From Defluviimonas sp. SAOS-178_SWC (GTDB lineage Bacteria; Pseudomonadota; Alphaproteobacteria; Rhodobacterales; Rhodobacteraceae), in NCBI RefSeq assembly GCF_039830135.1, contig NZ_CP156081.1, positions 62,001-126,000 on the forward strand: DNA of 64,000 nucleotides. Direction: 5' to 3'. The position numbers and the translations under genes are program-made. Below, piece after piece: positions 16,921 through 25,942 of the stretch; position 1 is the first letter of the stretch; every line of letters starts with the position of its first letter. The notes beneath the pieces are model-generated. The model saw only the letters and a list, made by a program, of their open reading frames with translations. It was not told where the DNA came from and ran no database searches.

Positions 16921-18231
16921 GTGCGGCTTGTATTCGCTCTTGTGGTGATCGCCGGGGCCGCGCGGGCAGAGGTGCCCGCGCCGGTGACGGACGCGGACTA
17001 CATGCCGGTTTCGGAGGCGGAGGCGCGGCTTGGCCAGCTTCTCTTCTACGACCCGATCCTCTCCGGCAACCGCAACATATCCTGCGCGACCTGTCACCAT
17101 CCGCGTTTCGCGACCTCGGACGGGTTATCCCTCGGCCTCGGTGAGGGCGGGATCGGTCTCGGGCCGGAGCGGCGGCCGGACCCCGCGAACCTGCCCGAGC
17201 AACGCATTCCCCGTAATGCGCCCGCGCTTTTCAACCTCGGTGCGCGCGAGTTCACCATCCTCTTCCATGACGGCCGGATCGAAACCGATCCATCGCGCCC
17301 CTCTGGCCTCAGGACTCCGCTGGAGGACGAGATGGTCACGGGCTTCGCCTCGGTGCTTTCGGCCCAGACGATGTTTCCGGTCCTGTCACCGGACGAGATG
17401 GCCGGGCACTATCAGGAAAACGATGTCTCGACGGCGGTGCGAGAGGGCTTGCTCACCGGACCCGGCGGCGCCTGGGACATCCTTTCGGCGCGGGTAGAGG
17501 CGATCCCGCAATACAAGGCGCTGTTCGATGCGGCCTATCCTGAGATCGCGGTCGGTCGGCCGATCGCCTTCACCGATCTTTCCAACGCCATCGCCGCCTT
17601 CATCGCCCTCGAATGGCGCGCCGACAACTCGCCCTTTGACCGGATGTTGCGTGGGGGCCCGGCGTTGACGGCCGATGCGCGTGAGGGCATGGACCTCTTC
17701 TATGGCGAAGCCGGTTGTGCAGCCTGCCATTCCGGAAAGTTCCAGACCGATCAGGGCTTTCACGCAATGGGGGAACCGCAGCTCGGACCGGGCAAGGCCG
17801 AGCGTTTCGAAAGCCATTCCCGCGATCTCGGCCGGATGCGTGTTACGAACCGGAAAGAAGACGCCTACGCATTTCGAACGCCCTCGCTCCGGAATGTGAC
17901 GGCGACCGGGCCTTGGGGGCACAGCGGCGCCTGGTCCGATTTGTCTTCCTTCCTTTCTCATCATGCCGATCCGTCAGTGGGGCTTGGCGGGTATGACCGA
18001 AAGCTTGCCATCCTTCCGAAAGCTGACCTCGCCAAGCCCGACTGGGTGATCCTCGACTCCCCGGATGAAGTCGCGGCCATCGAGGCGACTGCCATTACGG
18101 GCAAGCCGCTCGATCCTGCCGAGATCGCCGCGATCATCGCCTTCCTGGAAAGCCTGCGCGATCAGGGCGCCATCGACGGCCGGCTCGGCGTGCCGGAGCG
18201 TGTGCCGAGCGGGTTGCCGGTCGACCGTTAG
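16921..18231 (+). CDS. Di-heme cytochrome c peroxidase / MauG-like protein
   Basis: A 436-residue secreted di-heme protein. A short signal peptide (MRLVFALVVIAGAARA) is followed by two heme c sites, C55-A-T-C-H59 and C266-A-A-C-H270, spaced as in bacterial cytochrome c peroxidases and MauG. PRNAPALFNLGARE and the C-terminal RTPSLRNVTATGPWGHSGAWSDLSSFLSHH match the family. It should act in the periplasm, either reducing peroxide or oxidising a partner protein. The GTG at 16921 is preceded by GGGAGGA. The stop overlaps that of the convergent FG-GAP gene by 4 bp. Peroxidase versus MauG-type activity cannot be decided from sequence alone. Confidence 0.9.
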   Translation: MRLVFALVVIAGAARAEVPAPVTDADYMPVSEAEARLGQLLFYDPILSGNRNISCATCHHPRFATSDGLSLGLGEGGIGLGPERRPDPANLPEQRIPRNAPALFNLGAREFTILFHDGRIETDPSRPSGLRTPLEDEMVTGFASVLSAQTMFPVLSPDEMAGHYQENDVSTAVREGLLTGPGGAWDILSARVEAIPQYKALFDAAYPEIAVGRPIAFTDLSNAIAAFIALEWRADNSPFDRMLRGGPALTADAREGMDLFYGEAGCAACHSGKFQTDQGFHAMGEPQLGPGKAERFESHSRDLGRMRVTNRKEDAYAFRTPSLRNVTATGPWGHSGAWSDLSSFLSHHADPSVGLGGYDRKLAILPKADLAKPDWVILDSPDEVAAIEATAITGKPLDPAEIAAIIAFLESLRDQGAIDGRLGVPERVPSGLPVDR

Positions 18232-19748
18232 GGGGCGATCTTCAGTGCGGTTCCGTCCCGGCGCACTTCGGTGATCCGGTCTACGGGGATCGGCGTCCAG
18301 TCCGACGCGACGCCGTCTGGCCAGATCACGCGCAGTTCTGCCGCCGTTTCTGTGCCGAGCCCGAAGTGCACAGGCCCAGTTTGTCCGCCGGCATGCCCGC
18401 CCCCGACGGTGACTTCTTTCGCACTGACCCTGCCACCCGCCCTCAATTCGACCCAGACGCCGATGGCGCGGGTATTACCCTTCAGATGCGGGTCTATTTC
18501 CGCCCAATGACCAGTAACGGCAGTCTGGTTCTGCCAGATCTCCATCGGCGCCCGCCGGTTGATCACGACGATGTCGAGGCGCCCGTCACCGTCGAGATCC
18601 GTGAGCGCCGCGCCCCGCGACCGCTCCGTCGTGGCAATCCCGGCGGTATCGGCCTTTTCGGCGAAGGTCCCGTCCGGCTGCTGCATCAGAAGGTTGTTCG
18701 GGTCGCGGATCGCGTTCGAGGGCATTTGATCGACATTGCCCTTGGCGATGAATAGGTCGGCGCGCCCATCGTTGTCGATATCGCCAAACTCGGCATGCCA
18801 ACCGGTCGACGGCCTGCCATCGTCGCCAAGGAATGGCCGCTGCGCATAAGTGCCGATGGAATAGGGTGCATTGCGGAAGCCGGACCCGGTGTTGAGCTGG
18901 AGAAGCTGGTCGCCCATCGAGGTCATCATCACGTCCGGCAGCCCGTCGTCATTGATATCCTGGCTGGCGATTCCCATTCCCCAGAGGGAGACGTGCGGCC
19001 AGTCGCTCGTCCGCTCCGACAGGGGGTTCAGGCGGAACATTTGCTCATAGCCGCCTCGCACATAGTAATGCCGGTCATTCGAGATGCGGAGTTCGGCTTC
19101 GCCCTTCCGCTGCCAATCGGTCATGAGCATAGACAGCGCGCAGAATCCGGGTGAAATGATTTCCGGGGCTCCGTAGTGCCGACCGTCCGGACGAAAGAGG
19201 TCGGATGTATCGCAAGCCTCGAACGGTCCGTCCGGATCCGCGCGGTCGACATAGTGGCCGAAGGCCAGGGTAGGCATGTCCTGCCCGGCTTCCCATGTTG
19301 CGGTGAAGGCGGTGGACCATGCGTCGCGCGGATGAAATCCCCAATCCTCCGAAGCATCCGAGAAGGTGCAGTCTGGTCCGCCACGCAAAAGCAGATCCTG
19401 ACCGACCCGCAAAATCGCAAGGTCCAGCAAACCGTCGCCGTCGATGTCCAGCGGATAGGCACCCGTAACGTGAGTCAGGTCGGGCAGGCCGCCTTCGGTG
19501 AAACGGATCGCTGCACCAGGGGCCTCGGTGGCGTTGACAAAGAGATGTGTGGCGTTCGCTCCGCCGGCAGCGAGAAGGTCGGGCTTCCGGTCGCCATTGC
19601 AGTCAAAGACCGCAACGCCGCCGCCGACGAAATGCTCCCAGCCGCCGCCATAGACATGCGGGTCGGGCAGCCCCCCTGAGCGGTCCACAAAAACAGGGTC
19701 TGCGCATGCCGGATTTGTCAAAAGTGCGACGGCTGCCAGGATCCTCAT
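18228..19748 (-). CDS. Secreted FG-GAP repeat protein with UnbV/ASPIC domain
   Basis: A 506-residue secreted protein. A signal peptide (MRILAAVALLTNPACA) is followed by at least five calcium-type repeats forming a probable beta-propeller: VFDCNGDRKPDLL, DIDGDGLLDLAIL, DINDDGLPDVMM, DIDNDGRADLFI and DLDGDGRLDIVV. The C-terminal part (about 415-490) reads VWVELRAGGRVSAKEVTVGGGHAGGQTGPVHFGLG.ELRVIWPDG, an ASPIC/UnbV domain. The function of such proteins is unknown. The ATG at 19748 overlaps the xylR stop by 4 bp (ATGA), so it may be read through from the repressor gene. Its tail-to-tail peroxidase neighbour is also periplasmic. Confidence 0.88.
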   Translation of the reverse strand: MRILAAVALLTNPACADPVFVDRSGGLPDPHVYGGGWEHFVGGGVAVFDCNGDRKPDLLAAGGANATHLFVNATEAPGAAIRFTEGGLPDLTHVTGAYPLDIDGDGLLDLAILRVGQDLLLRGGPDCTFSDASEDWGFHPRDAWSTAFTATWEAGQDMPTLAFGHYVDRADPDGPFEACDTSDLFRPDGRHYGAPEIISPGFCALSMLMTDWQRKGEAELRISNDRHYYVRGGYEQMFRLNPLSERTSDWPHVSLWGMGIASQDINDDGLPDVMMTSMGDQLLQLNTGSGFRNAPYSIGTYAQRPFLGDDGRPSTGWHAEFGDIDNDGRADLFIAKGNVDQMPSNAIRDPNNLLMQQPDGTFAEKADTAGIATTERSRGAALTDLDGDGRLDIVVINRRAPMEIWQNQTAVTGHWAEIDPHLKGNTRAIGVWVELRAGGRVSAKEVTVGGGHAGGQTGPVHFGLGTETAAELRVIWPDGVASDWTPIPVDRITEVRRDGTALKIAP

Positions 19749-21031
19749 TGCGCTGCCATTTCCCGCGTTGCGCCGAGGACCCGTTCCGTCACTTCCGAAA
19801 GCGCAAGTGCGGCCGCCCCATGCGCCCAAAGGAGATCGCCCCAAGCGTGGATCTCGATCTTCGGCACCGGTCTTCGGGTGTTGAGCGCCATTTCCTTGAT
19901 CTCGGCAAGTGTCTCGTTGGCATAAAGGTAGTCGTAGCGCATCCGCTCCCCGGACAAGATGATCAGTTCGGGGTCGAAAAGATTGACGACGTTGGCGAGG
20001 CCCAGCGCCAGGTAGCGGCCGGCACGGTGGAAGATCGAGCGCGCTGCGGAATTGCCGGCCTTGGCATGATCAAAGAGACTTTCGAGCAGGATGTTGACGG
20101 ACTGCGTCTCGCGATTGGTCAGGTTCAACGCCGTCGTCGCTTCGCGGACAAGCGCGTAATCCGCGACATAGGCTTCAAGACAGCCGCGCTGCCCACAACG
20201 GCAAAGCGCACCATCGAGCTTCACCTTTGTGTGGCCAAGCTCCATCCCCATCCCGTGCGCGCCGCGATAGATCCGGTGATTGAGGACGAAGCCCATGCCG
20301 ACACCATGCTCGATGGTGACCACGGCGAAATTCGACAAGCCGCGCCCTGCGCCAAACCATTGTTCGGCCAGCGTCACGAGGTTGGCGTCGTTGTCGATAT
20401 GGACCGGAACCTTCAACCGTTCGGTCGCGGCGGCAGCCAGTGGAACGTAGCGGGAGGAGAGCACCGGGGACCAGTGGACGTATCCGCTGTGGGAATCGAC
20501 GAACCCCGGAACACCAAGGCCAATGGCGCTCAACTGCTCCACCGGGATGCCGGCGCGGGCACAGATGCGGTCGATCAGCGCCTCGGTGGCATCGACCAGA
20601 TCCGACAGTTCCATGCTGCCCGGATTGCGCGGAATGGCCTCGTCCGCAACGAGGTTTCCGGCGAAGTCGACGATCACAGCCGTATGTTCCCGGTCCGACA
20701 GCTTGATGCCCGCGACCAGTCGCGCATCAGCCTTCACCCCGAGAGCGACCGCCGGACGGCCCCGGCCGGTATCGGCGGTATCGCGTCGCGCCGAAACTTC
20801 GATCAAAAGCCCCATTTCGATAAGCTCGGACGTAAGCGTGGTGACGGAGGCGGGGCTGACGCCCAGCTCCTTGGCCACCAGAACACGCGGCATCAGCCCT
20901 GCCGCCCGCACACGTTCGAAGATCTGCTGCCGCAGGGGCCGCGACGATTCCGAAAGGGACGGGATCAGCGGCCCGCAGCCGCGCGCCGCGGTCCCCATCC
21001 GCTGTATGTTGCTCAACTTCCGGTGGTTCAT
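19745..21031 (-). CDS. xylR: ROK-family xylose repressor
   Basis: A 428-residue ROK-type transcriptional repressor. An N-terminal winged helix-turn-helix (about 30-85, QQIFERVRAAGLMPRVLVAKELGVSPASVTTLTSELIEMGLL) precedes a ROK sugar-binding domain. That domain has the zinc motif CRCGQRGCLEAY and the segment VPVHIDNDANLVTLAEQW. It faces the xylFHGBA operon across 206 bp and should repress it until xylose binds. The ATG is at 21031, and an ATG at codon 12 is also possible. A palindrome overlaps the region just upstream of the start, which suggests autoregulation. Confidence 0.9.
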   Translation of the reverse strand: MNHRKLSNIQRMGTAARGCGPLIPSLSESSRPLRQQIFERVRAAGLMPRVLVAKELGVSPASVTTLTSELIEMGLLIEVSARRDTADTGRGRPAVALGVKADARLVAGIKLSDREHTAVIVDFAGNLVADEAIPRNPGSMELSDLVDATEALIDRICARAGIPVEQLSAIGLGVPGFVDSHSGYVHWSPVLSSRYVPLAAAATERLKVPVHIDNDANLVTLAEQWFGAGRGLSNFAVVTIEHGVGMGFVLNHRIYRGAHGMGMELGHTKVKLDGALCRCGQRGCLEAYVADYALVREATTALNLTNRETQSVNILLESLFDHAKAGNSAARSIFHRAGRYLALGLANVVNLFDPELIILSGERMRYDYLYANETLAEIKEMALNTRRPVPKIEIHAWGDLLWAHGAAALALSEVTERVLGATREMAAQ

Positions 21032-21050
21032 TATTTAGTCGACCTAATAA
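21031..21050. promoter_or_regulatory. xylR: Candidate XylR operator 1
   Basis: TTATTTAGTCGACCTAATAA is an imperfect inverted repeat, with arms TTATT(T)AG and CTAATAA around TCGAC. It directly abuts the xylR ATG on the minus strand. A repressor bound here could block both transcription of the leader and use of the ribosome site. Assignment to XylR is inferred from position. Confidence 0.45.
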
Positions 21051-21078
21051 AAAGCGGGTTTTCTCTTGCGCGGCCTGA

Positions 21079-21096
21079 AAATATCGCAAGATATTT
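21079..21096. promoter_or_regulatory. Candidate XylR operator 2
   Basis: AAATATC-GCAA-GATATTT is a perfect inverted repeat with 7-bp arms in the middle of the xylR-xylF intergenic region. It is distinct in sequence from the palindrome beside the xylR start, so the two may bind different proteins. Confidence 0.4.
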
Positions 21097-21145
21097 CGCC
21101 ATTTTGCGCAGCTTTCGTGCCCTGCGCCAGTCTGATCCGGCTTTT

Positions 21146-21170
21146 TTAATTTGACAAGCGAAATTATTAT
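21146..21170 (+). promoter_or_regulatory. Probable xylF promoter region with overlapping inverted repeat
   Basis: TTGACA (21151-21156) is a consensus -35 element, but no good -10 follows at 16-18 bp. AATTT (21149-21153) and AAATT (21161-21165) form a short inverted repeat across it. The xylF ATG is about 80 bp downstream. Confidence 0.35.
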
Positions 21171-21237
21171 CGGCAGCGTTGGTGTAGTTCGGCGAATCCG
21201 CCGATGCGGGCGGCAAAGCCCATCAAGGGAGGAACTT

Positions 21238-22257
21238 ATGAACAAGTCCATTCTGGCGGCCGTCGCCCTGGCGGCCGGTTTCGTTGCCAATTCGTCCTGG
21301 GCGCAGACCATCGGCGTCAGCTGGTCCAACTTCCAGGAGGAGCGCTGGAAGACCGACGAAGCGGCGATGAAGGCGGCAATCGAGGCGGCGGCCGGCACCT
21401 ACATTTCGTCCGACGCGCAGAACTCGGCGGCGAAGCAGCTTACCGATGTCGAAGCCCTGATCGCACAAGGCGCCGAAGCGCTTGTCATCCTGTCGGTCGA
21501 CAAGGACGCCGTCGGCCCCGCCATCGACAAGGCCGCCGCAGAAGGCATCCCTGTTCTCGGCTACGACCGCCTGATCGAGGACAACCGCGCCTTTTACCTG
21601 ACCTTCGACAACAAGGGCGTCGGCAAGATCATCGCCGAGCAGGTCAAGGCCGCGCAGCCCGAGGGCAATTACGCCATCATCAAGGGCGACAAAGGCGATC
21701 CGAACGCAGCCTTCCTTCTCGAAGGCATGATGGAAGTGATCGGCGCCGATGTTGACGCCGGCAAAATCAAGATCGTCGGCGAAACCTTCACCGACGGCTG
21801 GAAGCCGGACAACGCCCAGAAAAACATGGAGCAGATCCTGACCGCCAACAACAACGCGGTGGATGCGGTTCTGTGTGAGAATGACGGCATGGCCGGCGGT
21901 GCGATCGCGGCCCTTGCGGCGCAGGGCCTCAACGTTCCGGTCGGCGGGCAGGACGGCGATCTCGCCGCGATCAACCGGGTCGCGCGCGGCACGCAGACTG
22001 TGTCGGTCTGGAAGGATTCGCGCCAGCTTGGCAAGGCCGCGGGCGATATCGCCGTCGCCATGGCCAAGGGCACCGCGATGGATGCGGTCGAGGGCGCGGT
22101 AAAGTGGTCCGGCGGTGAGAAGGGCGTCGAGATGAACGCGATCTTCCTCGCGCCGACACCGATCACCAAGGACAACATCGGCGTCGCAATCGAAGCCGGC
22201 CACATCTCGAAAGAGCAGGCCTGCGAAGGCGCGATGGCTGGCGTGAACGGCTGCTGA
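21238..22257 (+). CDS. xylF: D-xylose-binding periplasmic protein XylF
   Basis: A 339-residue periplasmic binding protein of the xylose ABC importer. The signal peptide is MNKSILAAVALAAGFVANSSWA. The mature part contains VEALIAQGAEALVILSVDKDAVGPAIDKAAAEGIPVLGYDRLI and AVLCENDGMAGGAIAALAAQGL, close to known XylF proteins. The ATG at 21238 is preceded by AAGGGAGGAAC. It is the first gene of the operon xylF-xylH-xylG-xylB-xylA and is followed by a strong hairpin. That arrangement is common where the binding protein must be made in excess. Confidence 0.93.
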   Translation: MNKSILAAVALAAGFVANSSWAQTIGVSWSNFQEERWKTDEAAMKAAIEAAAGTYISSDAQNSAAKQLTDVEALIAQGAEALVILSVDKDAVGPAIDKAAAEGIPVLGYDRLIEDNRAFYLTFDNKGVGKIIAEQVKAAQPEGNYAIIKGDKGDPNAAFLLEGMMEVIGADVDAGKIKIVGETFTDGWKPDNAQKNMEQILTANNNAVDAVLCENDGMAGGAIAALAAQGLNVPVGGQDGDLAAINRVARGTQTVSVWKDSRQLGKAAGDIAVAMAKGTAMDAVEGAVKWSGGEKGVEMNAIFLAPTPITKDNIGVAIEAGHISKEQACEGAMAGVNGC

Positions 22258-22266
22258 TGTCATGCG

Positions 22267-22294
22267 AGGCCCGGCGCCGATAGGTGCCGGGCCT
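22267..22294 (+). terminator. Strong hairpin between xylF and xylH (attenuator/stabiliser)
   Basis: AGGCCCGGCGCC (22267-22278), loop GATA, then GGTGCCGGGCCT (22283-22294): a 12-bp stem with a single G-U pair. Only TT follows, so complete termination is unlikely. Partial termination or protection of the upstream xylF mRNA from 3' decay is the likely role. Confidence 0.6.
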
Positions 22295-22396
22295 TCCTGC
22301 GGGGCGCCGGCCCCCGATCCGGCATCCGAATTCCCGGCGCTGGCACCCATCGGCGCGAAGCGTCGCGATTCCACCCCTGACATGGCGGATGAGGAC

Positions 22397-23731
22397 ATGA
22401 ACAAGCCCACCTCCACGACTTCCGGTATCCAGCCCGCCGGTTCGCGCTCCGACGACGGTCCCGTAACCCGCTTCCTGCGGGCCACCGAACTCGACACCCG
22501 ACTTCTCGGCATGGTCGGCGCGCTCGTACTGATCTGGATCGGGTTCCATCTTTACGGGCAACTGGTGAACGGCTTCGGCGCGTTCCTGACGCCCCGCAAC
22601 CTGTGGAACCTGTCGGTTCAGACGGCGTCCATCGGGATCATGGCGACCGGCATGGTGCTCGTGATCGTCACGCGCCACATCGACCTGTCGGTGGGCTCGA
22701 TCCTCGGGTTCTGCGCGATCGTCATGGGTATGATGCAGGTCTATGTCCTGCCGAAATACCTTGGTCTCGGCCATCCGCTGATCTGGGCCATCGCCGTTTT
22801 CTGCGGTGTCGCGATCGGGGCCGCGATCGGAGCGTTCCACGGGTTTCTCATCGCCTTCGGCGGCATTCCCGCCTTCATCGTGACGCTGGGCGGTCTTCTG
22901 GTCTGGCGCGGCGCCGCCTTTCTCGTGGCTCGGGGCGAGACGATCTCGCCGGTCGACTCGACCTTCGCTCTGCTCGGCGGCGGGCCCTATGGCGCGGTCG
23001 GCGCAACCGGAAGCTGGATCGTTGGCCTCCTGGCCTGCGCGGGGATCGTGTTCCTCATCCTCAATGGGCGGAAGCAACGGCACAAGTTCGAGTTCCCGCT
23101 GCGCCCGGTCTGGGCCGAGGTCTTCCTGGCCGTGGTCGGCTGCGGGATCGTGATCGGCGCGGTACTTCTGGTGAACGCCTATCCCTGGCCCAAGGGGATC
23201 GTGAACCAGTACGCGCAGAGGAACGGGATCACTGTTCCCGAAGGCGGGCTCTTCATCAGCCACGGCTTTGCCATTCCGGTTCTTATCCTCATCGGCGTCG
23301 GCATCGCGATGACCTTCCTGATGACAAAGACCCGGTTCGGCCGCTACGTCTTCGCCATCGGCGGCAATCCCGAGGCGGCGGAACTCGCCGGGATCAACAC
23401 GCGCTGGATGACGGTGAAGATCTTTGCGCTGATGGGGTTCCTCTGCGGGCTCTCCTCCGTGGTCGCCTCCGCGCGCCTGAACTCCGCGACCAACGCGCTC
23501 GGCACACTCGATGAGCTTTACGTCATCGCCTCGGCGGTCATCGGCGGCACCTCGCTTGGGGGCGGGATCGGCACGATCTACGGCGCGATCATCGGCGCTC
23601 TGGTGATGCAGAGCCTTCAGACCGGCATGGTGCTGATCGGTTTCGACGCCGCGATCCAGCAGGTGGTCGTCGGCTCGGTCCTCGTGCTCGCCGTCTATCT
23701 CGACAAGCTTTACCGCAGCCGCTCGAAGTGA
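22397..23731 (+). CDS. xylH: Xylose ABC transporter permease XylH
   Basis: A 444-residue permease with about ten membrane segments. It contains [24 protein letters not shown] near residue 85 and the C-terminal [36 protein letters not shown] block (here [11 protein letters not shown]...[20 protein letters not shown]) of sugar permeases. ATG 22397 is preceded by GGATGAGG, and ATG 22382 is an alternative. An in-frame start at 22262 would place the xylF-xylH hairpin inside the coding region and adds residues without permease character. The xylG gene follows after 7 bp. Confidence 0.9.
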   Translation: MNKPTSTTSGIQPAGSRSDDGPVTRFLRATELDTRLLGMVGALVLIWIGFHLYGQLVNGFGAFLTPRNLWNLSVQTASIGIMATGMVLVIVTRHIDLSVGSILGFCAIVMGMMQVYVLPKYLGLGHPLIWAIAVFCGVAIGAAIGAFHGFLIAFGGIPAFIVTLGGLLVWRGAAFLVARGETISPVDSTFALLGGGPYGAVGATGSWIVGLLACAGIVFLILNGRKQRHKFEFPLRPVWAEVFLAVVGCGIVIGAVLLVNAYPWPKGIVNQYAQRNGITVPEGGLFISHGFAIPVLILIGVGIAMTFLMTKTRFGRYVFAIGGNPEAAELAGINTRWMTVKIFALMGFLCGLSSVVASARLNSATNALGTLDELYVIASAVIGGTSLGGGIGTIYGAIIGALVMQSLQTGMVLIGFDAAIQQVVVGSVLVLAVYLDKLYRSRSK

Positions 23732-23738
23732 GGGTGCC

Positions 23739-24503
23739 ATGAACGCACATGACAGACAGACCCCGCTCGTCGAGATGCGCGACATCTCCATCGCCTTTGG
23801 TGGCATCAAGGCGGTCGATCACGTTACGGTCGATCTCTATCCCGGCGAGGTCGTCGGCCTTCTCGGCCACAACGGCGCGGGGAAATCGACGTTGATCAAG
23901 TGCCTTTCGGGCGCCTACCATGCCGACAGCGGCGAGATCTTTATCAGTGGTGAGAAAGCCACGATCGAGAACCCCCGTGACGCCCGACGCTACAACATCG
24001 AGACGATCTACCAGACGCTCGCCCTGGCCGACAATCTCGACGCCGCCTCGAACCTCTTTCTCGGGCGGGAGCTGACGACCCCGATGGGCCTTGTCGACGA
24101 GGTCCACATGGAGGCCGAGGCCCGCAAGATCATGGGGCGCCTCAATCCGAACTTCCGCAAGTTCAACGTGCCGGTCTCCGCGCTTTCGGGTGGCCAGCGC
24201 CAGTCGGTCGCCATCGCGCGTGCGGTCTATTTCAACGCCCGGATTCTCATCATGGACGAGCCGACCGCCGCGCTCGGCCCACACGAGACGCAGATGGTCG
24301 CGGAGCTGATCCAGGAGTTGAAGGCGCAAGGCCTCGGCATCTTCCTCATCGAGCATGATATCCACAACGTGATGAAACTTTGCGACCGGGCGAGCGTGAT
24401 GAAGAACGGCCAGCTGGTCGGCACGGTGAATGTGAACGAAGTGACGGACGAGGACATCCTCGGGATGATCATACTTGGCAAGAAGCCCGAAATGGCGGCC
24501 TGA
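23739..24503 (+). CDS. xylG: Xylose ABC transporter ATPase, single-domain XylG
   Basis: A 254-residue ATPase. Walker A is GHNGAGKST (43-51), the signature is LSGGQRQS (about 149-156), Walker B is [12 protein letters not shown] and the H-loop is IEHD. E. coli XylG has two fused ATPase domains (about 510 residues). This one has only one, so it must act as a homodimer. The [18 protein letters not shown] segment and operon position assign it to the xylose importer. The xylB ATG lies 2 bp after its stop. Confidence 0.9.
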   Translation: MNAHDRQTPLVEMRDISIAFGGIKAVDHVTVDLYPGEVVGLLGHNGAGKSTLIKCLSGAYHADSGEIFISGEKATIENPRDARRYNIETIYQTLALADNLDAASNLFLGRELTTPMGLVDEVHMEAEARKIMGRLNPNFRKFNVPVSALSGGQRQSVAIARAVYFNARILIMDEPTAALGPHETQMVAELIQELKAQGLGIFLIEHDIHNVMKLCDRASVMKNGQLVGTVNVNEVTDEDILGMIILGKKPEMAA

Positions 24504-24505
24504 CG

Positions 24506-25942
24506 ATGTATCTCGGCCTCGATCTTGGCACATCCGGCCTGAAGGGCGTTCTCATCGACGACGGCCAGCGCGTCGTGGCGGAGGCGACGGCGCCGCTGTC
24601 CGTCTCGCGGCCGCAGGATGGTTGGTCGGAACAATCCCCCGCCGACTGGATCGCTGCGGCCGAGTCGGTGATCGGCGCGCTTCCCACCGAAGGGCGCGCC
24701 GCGATTCGGGGCATCGGCCTTTCCGGGCATATGCACGGGGCGGTGCTTCTCGACCGGTCGGACAACGTGCTTCGGCCGTGCATTCTCTGGAACGACATGC
24801 GAAGCCACGCCGAGGCTGCCGAGCTTGATGCCGATCCGCGCTTTCGCGCGATTACCGGCAACATCGTGTTCCCCGGCTTCACGGCGCCCAAGCTCGTCTG
24901 GCTGAAACGGCACGAACCGGAGGTCTTCGCCCGCGTGGCGAAAGTGTTGTTGCCCAAAGATTACCTGCGGCTCTGGCTCACCGGAGAGCGTGTGGCCGAG
25001 ATGTCCGACGCCGCAGGGACAAGCTGGATGGATACCGGCAGACGCACCTGGTCGGAGGAGTTGCTCGCGGCGACCGGGCTGGGCCTAGGCGCAATGCCGC
25101 GTCTCGTCGAGGGGTCCGAGGTTTCGGGCCGGATTCGACCCGAGATCACTGCTCGGTTCGGCATTGCTGCGAAAGCCGTGGTGGCTGGCGGCGCGGGGGA
25201 CAATGCGGCGGCAGCGATCGGCGTCGGCGTCGTTTCGGCCGGGCAGGCCTTTGTCTCTCTCGGGACGTCCGGCGTTCTTTTCGCCGCGAATGACGGGTAT
25301 CAACCGGACCCGGCGACGGCGGTTCACACGTTCTGCCACGCGCTTCCTGGAAAATGGCACCAGATGGGGGTCATCCTCGCCGCAACCGACGCGCTCAACT
25401 GGTTCGCGCGGATCGCCGGAACGGATGCCGGGGCGCTGACCGACGGCCTTGGGGTGCTTCGGGCGCCCGGCAAGACCCGTTTCCTGCCCTATCTCGGCGG
25501 TGAGCGGACGCCCCTGAACGACGCGGCAATTCGCGGGGCGTTCATTGGCCTCGAACATGCGACCGATCGGGAAGCGGCAACCCGCGCCGTCCTCGAAGGC
25601 GTCGCATTTGCGATCCGCGACTGCCGCGACGCGCTCGCGGCAACCGGCACGAAGATCGAGCGGCTTCTCGCCGTCGGCGGAGGATCGAGATCCGCCTACT
25701 GGCTTTCGGCCATTGCGACGGCGCTCAGCACGCCGGTCTCGGTCCCGGTAGCCGGCGATTACGGCGGGGCGTTCGGGGCTGCGCGCCTCGGCCTGATGGC
25801 CGCGACCGGAGCGGCGGCAGAGATCGCGTCGGCCCCCCAGATCGACCGCACCTTCAACCCGGATCCCGCGCTGACCGCAGCCTTCGACGAAGGCCATGCC
25901 CGTTTCCGCGCCGCCCAAACCGCCATCAAGGGACTGACATGA
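24506..25942 (+). CDS. xylB: Xylulokinase
   Basis: A 478-residue FGGY-family kinase that phosphorylates D-xylulose to xylulose 5-phosphate for the pentose phosphate pathway. N-terminal phosphate-binding motif [18 protein letters not shown], then [16 protein letters not shown] and [11 protein letters not shown] (sugar binding). The C-terminal ATP-site segments are [27 protein letters not shown] and [13 protein letters not shown]. The ATG at 24506 begins the conserved MYLGLD exactly. The last 4 bp overlap xylA (ATGA). Confidence 0.93.
   Translation: MYLGLDLGTSGLKGVLIDDGQRVVAEATAPLSVSRPQDGWSEQSPADWIAAAESVIGALPTEGRAAIRGIGLSGHMHGAVLLDRSDNVLRPCILWNDMRSHAEAAELDADPRFRAITGNIVFPGFTAPKLVWLKRHEPEVFARVAKVLLPKDYLRLWLTGERVAEMSDAAGTSWMDTGRRTWSEELLAATGLGLGAMPRLVEGSEVSGRIRPEITARFGIAAKAVVAGGAGDNAAAAIGVGVVSAGQAFVSLGTSGVLFAANDGYQPDPATAVHTFCHALPGKWHQMGVILAATDALNWFARIAGTDAGALTDGLGVLRAPGKTRFLPYLGGERTPLNDAAIRGAFIGLEHATDREAATRAVLEGVAFAIRDCRDALAATGTKIERLLAVGGGSRSAYWLSAIATALSTPVSVPVAGDYGGAFGAARLGLMAATGAAAEIASAPQIDRTFNPDPALTAAFDEGHARFRAAQTAIKGLT

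Noticed and set aside
22262..22396. Longer xylH start at 22262
   Set aside because: It would place the strong hairpin at 22267-22294 in the coding region and add Pro/Ala/Gly-rich residues with no permease character. ATG 22397 has a better ribosome site.
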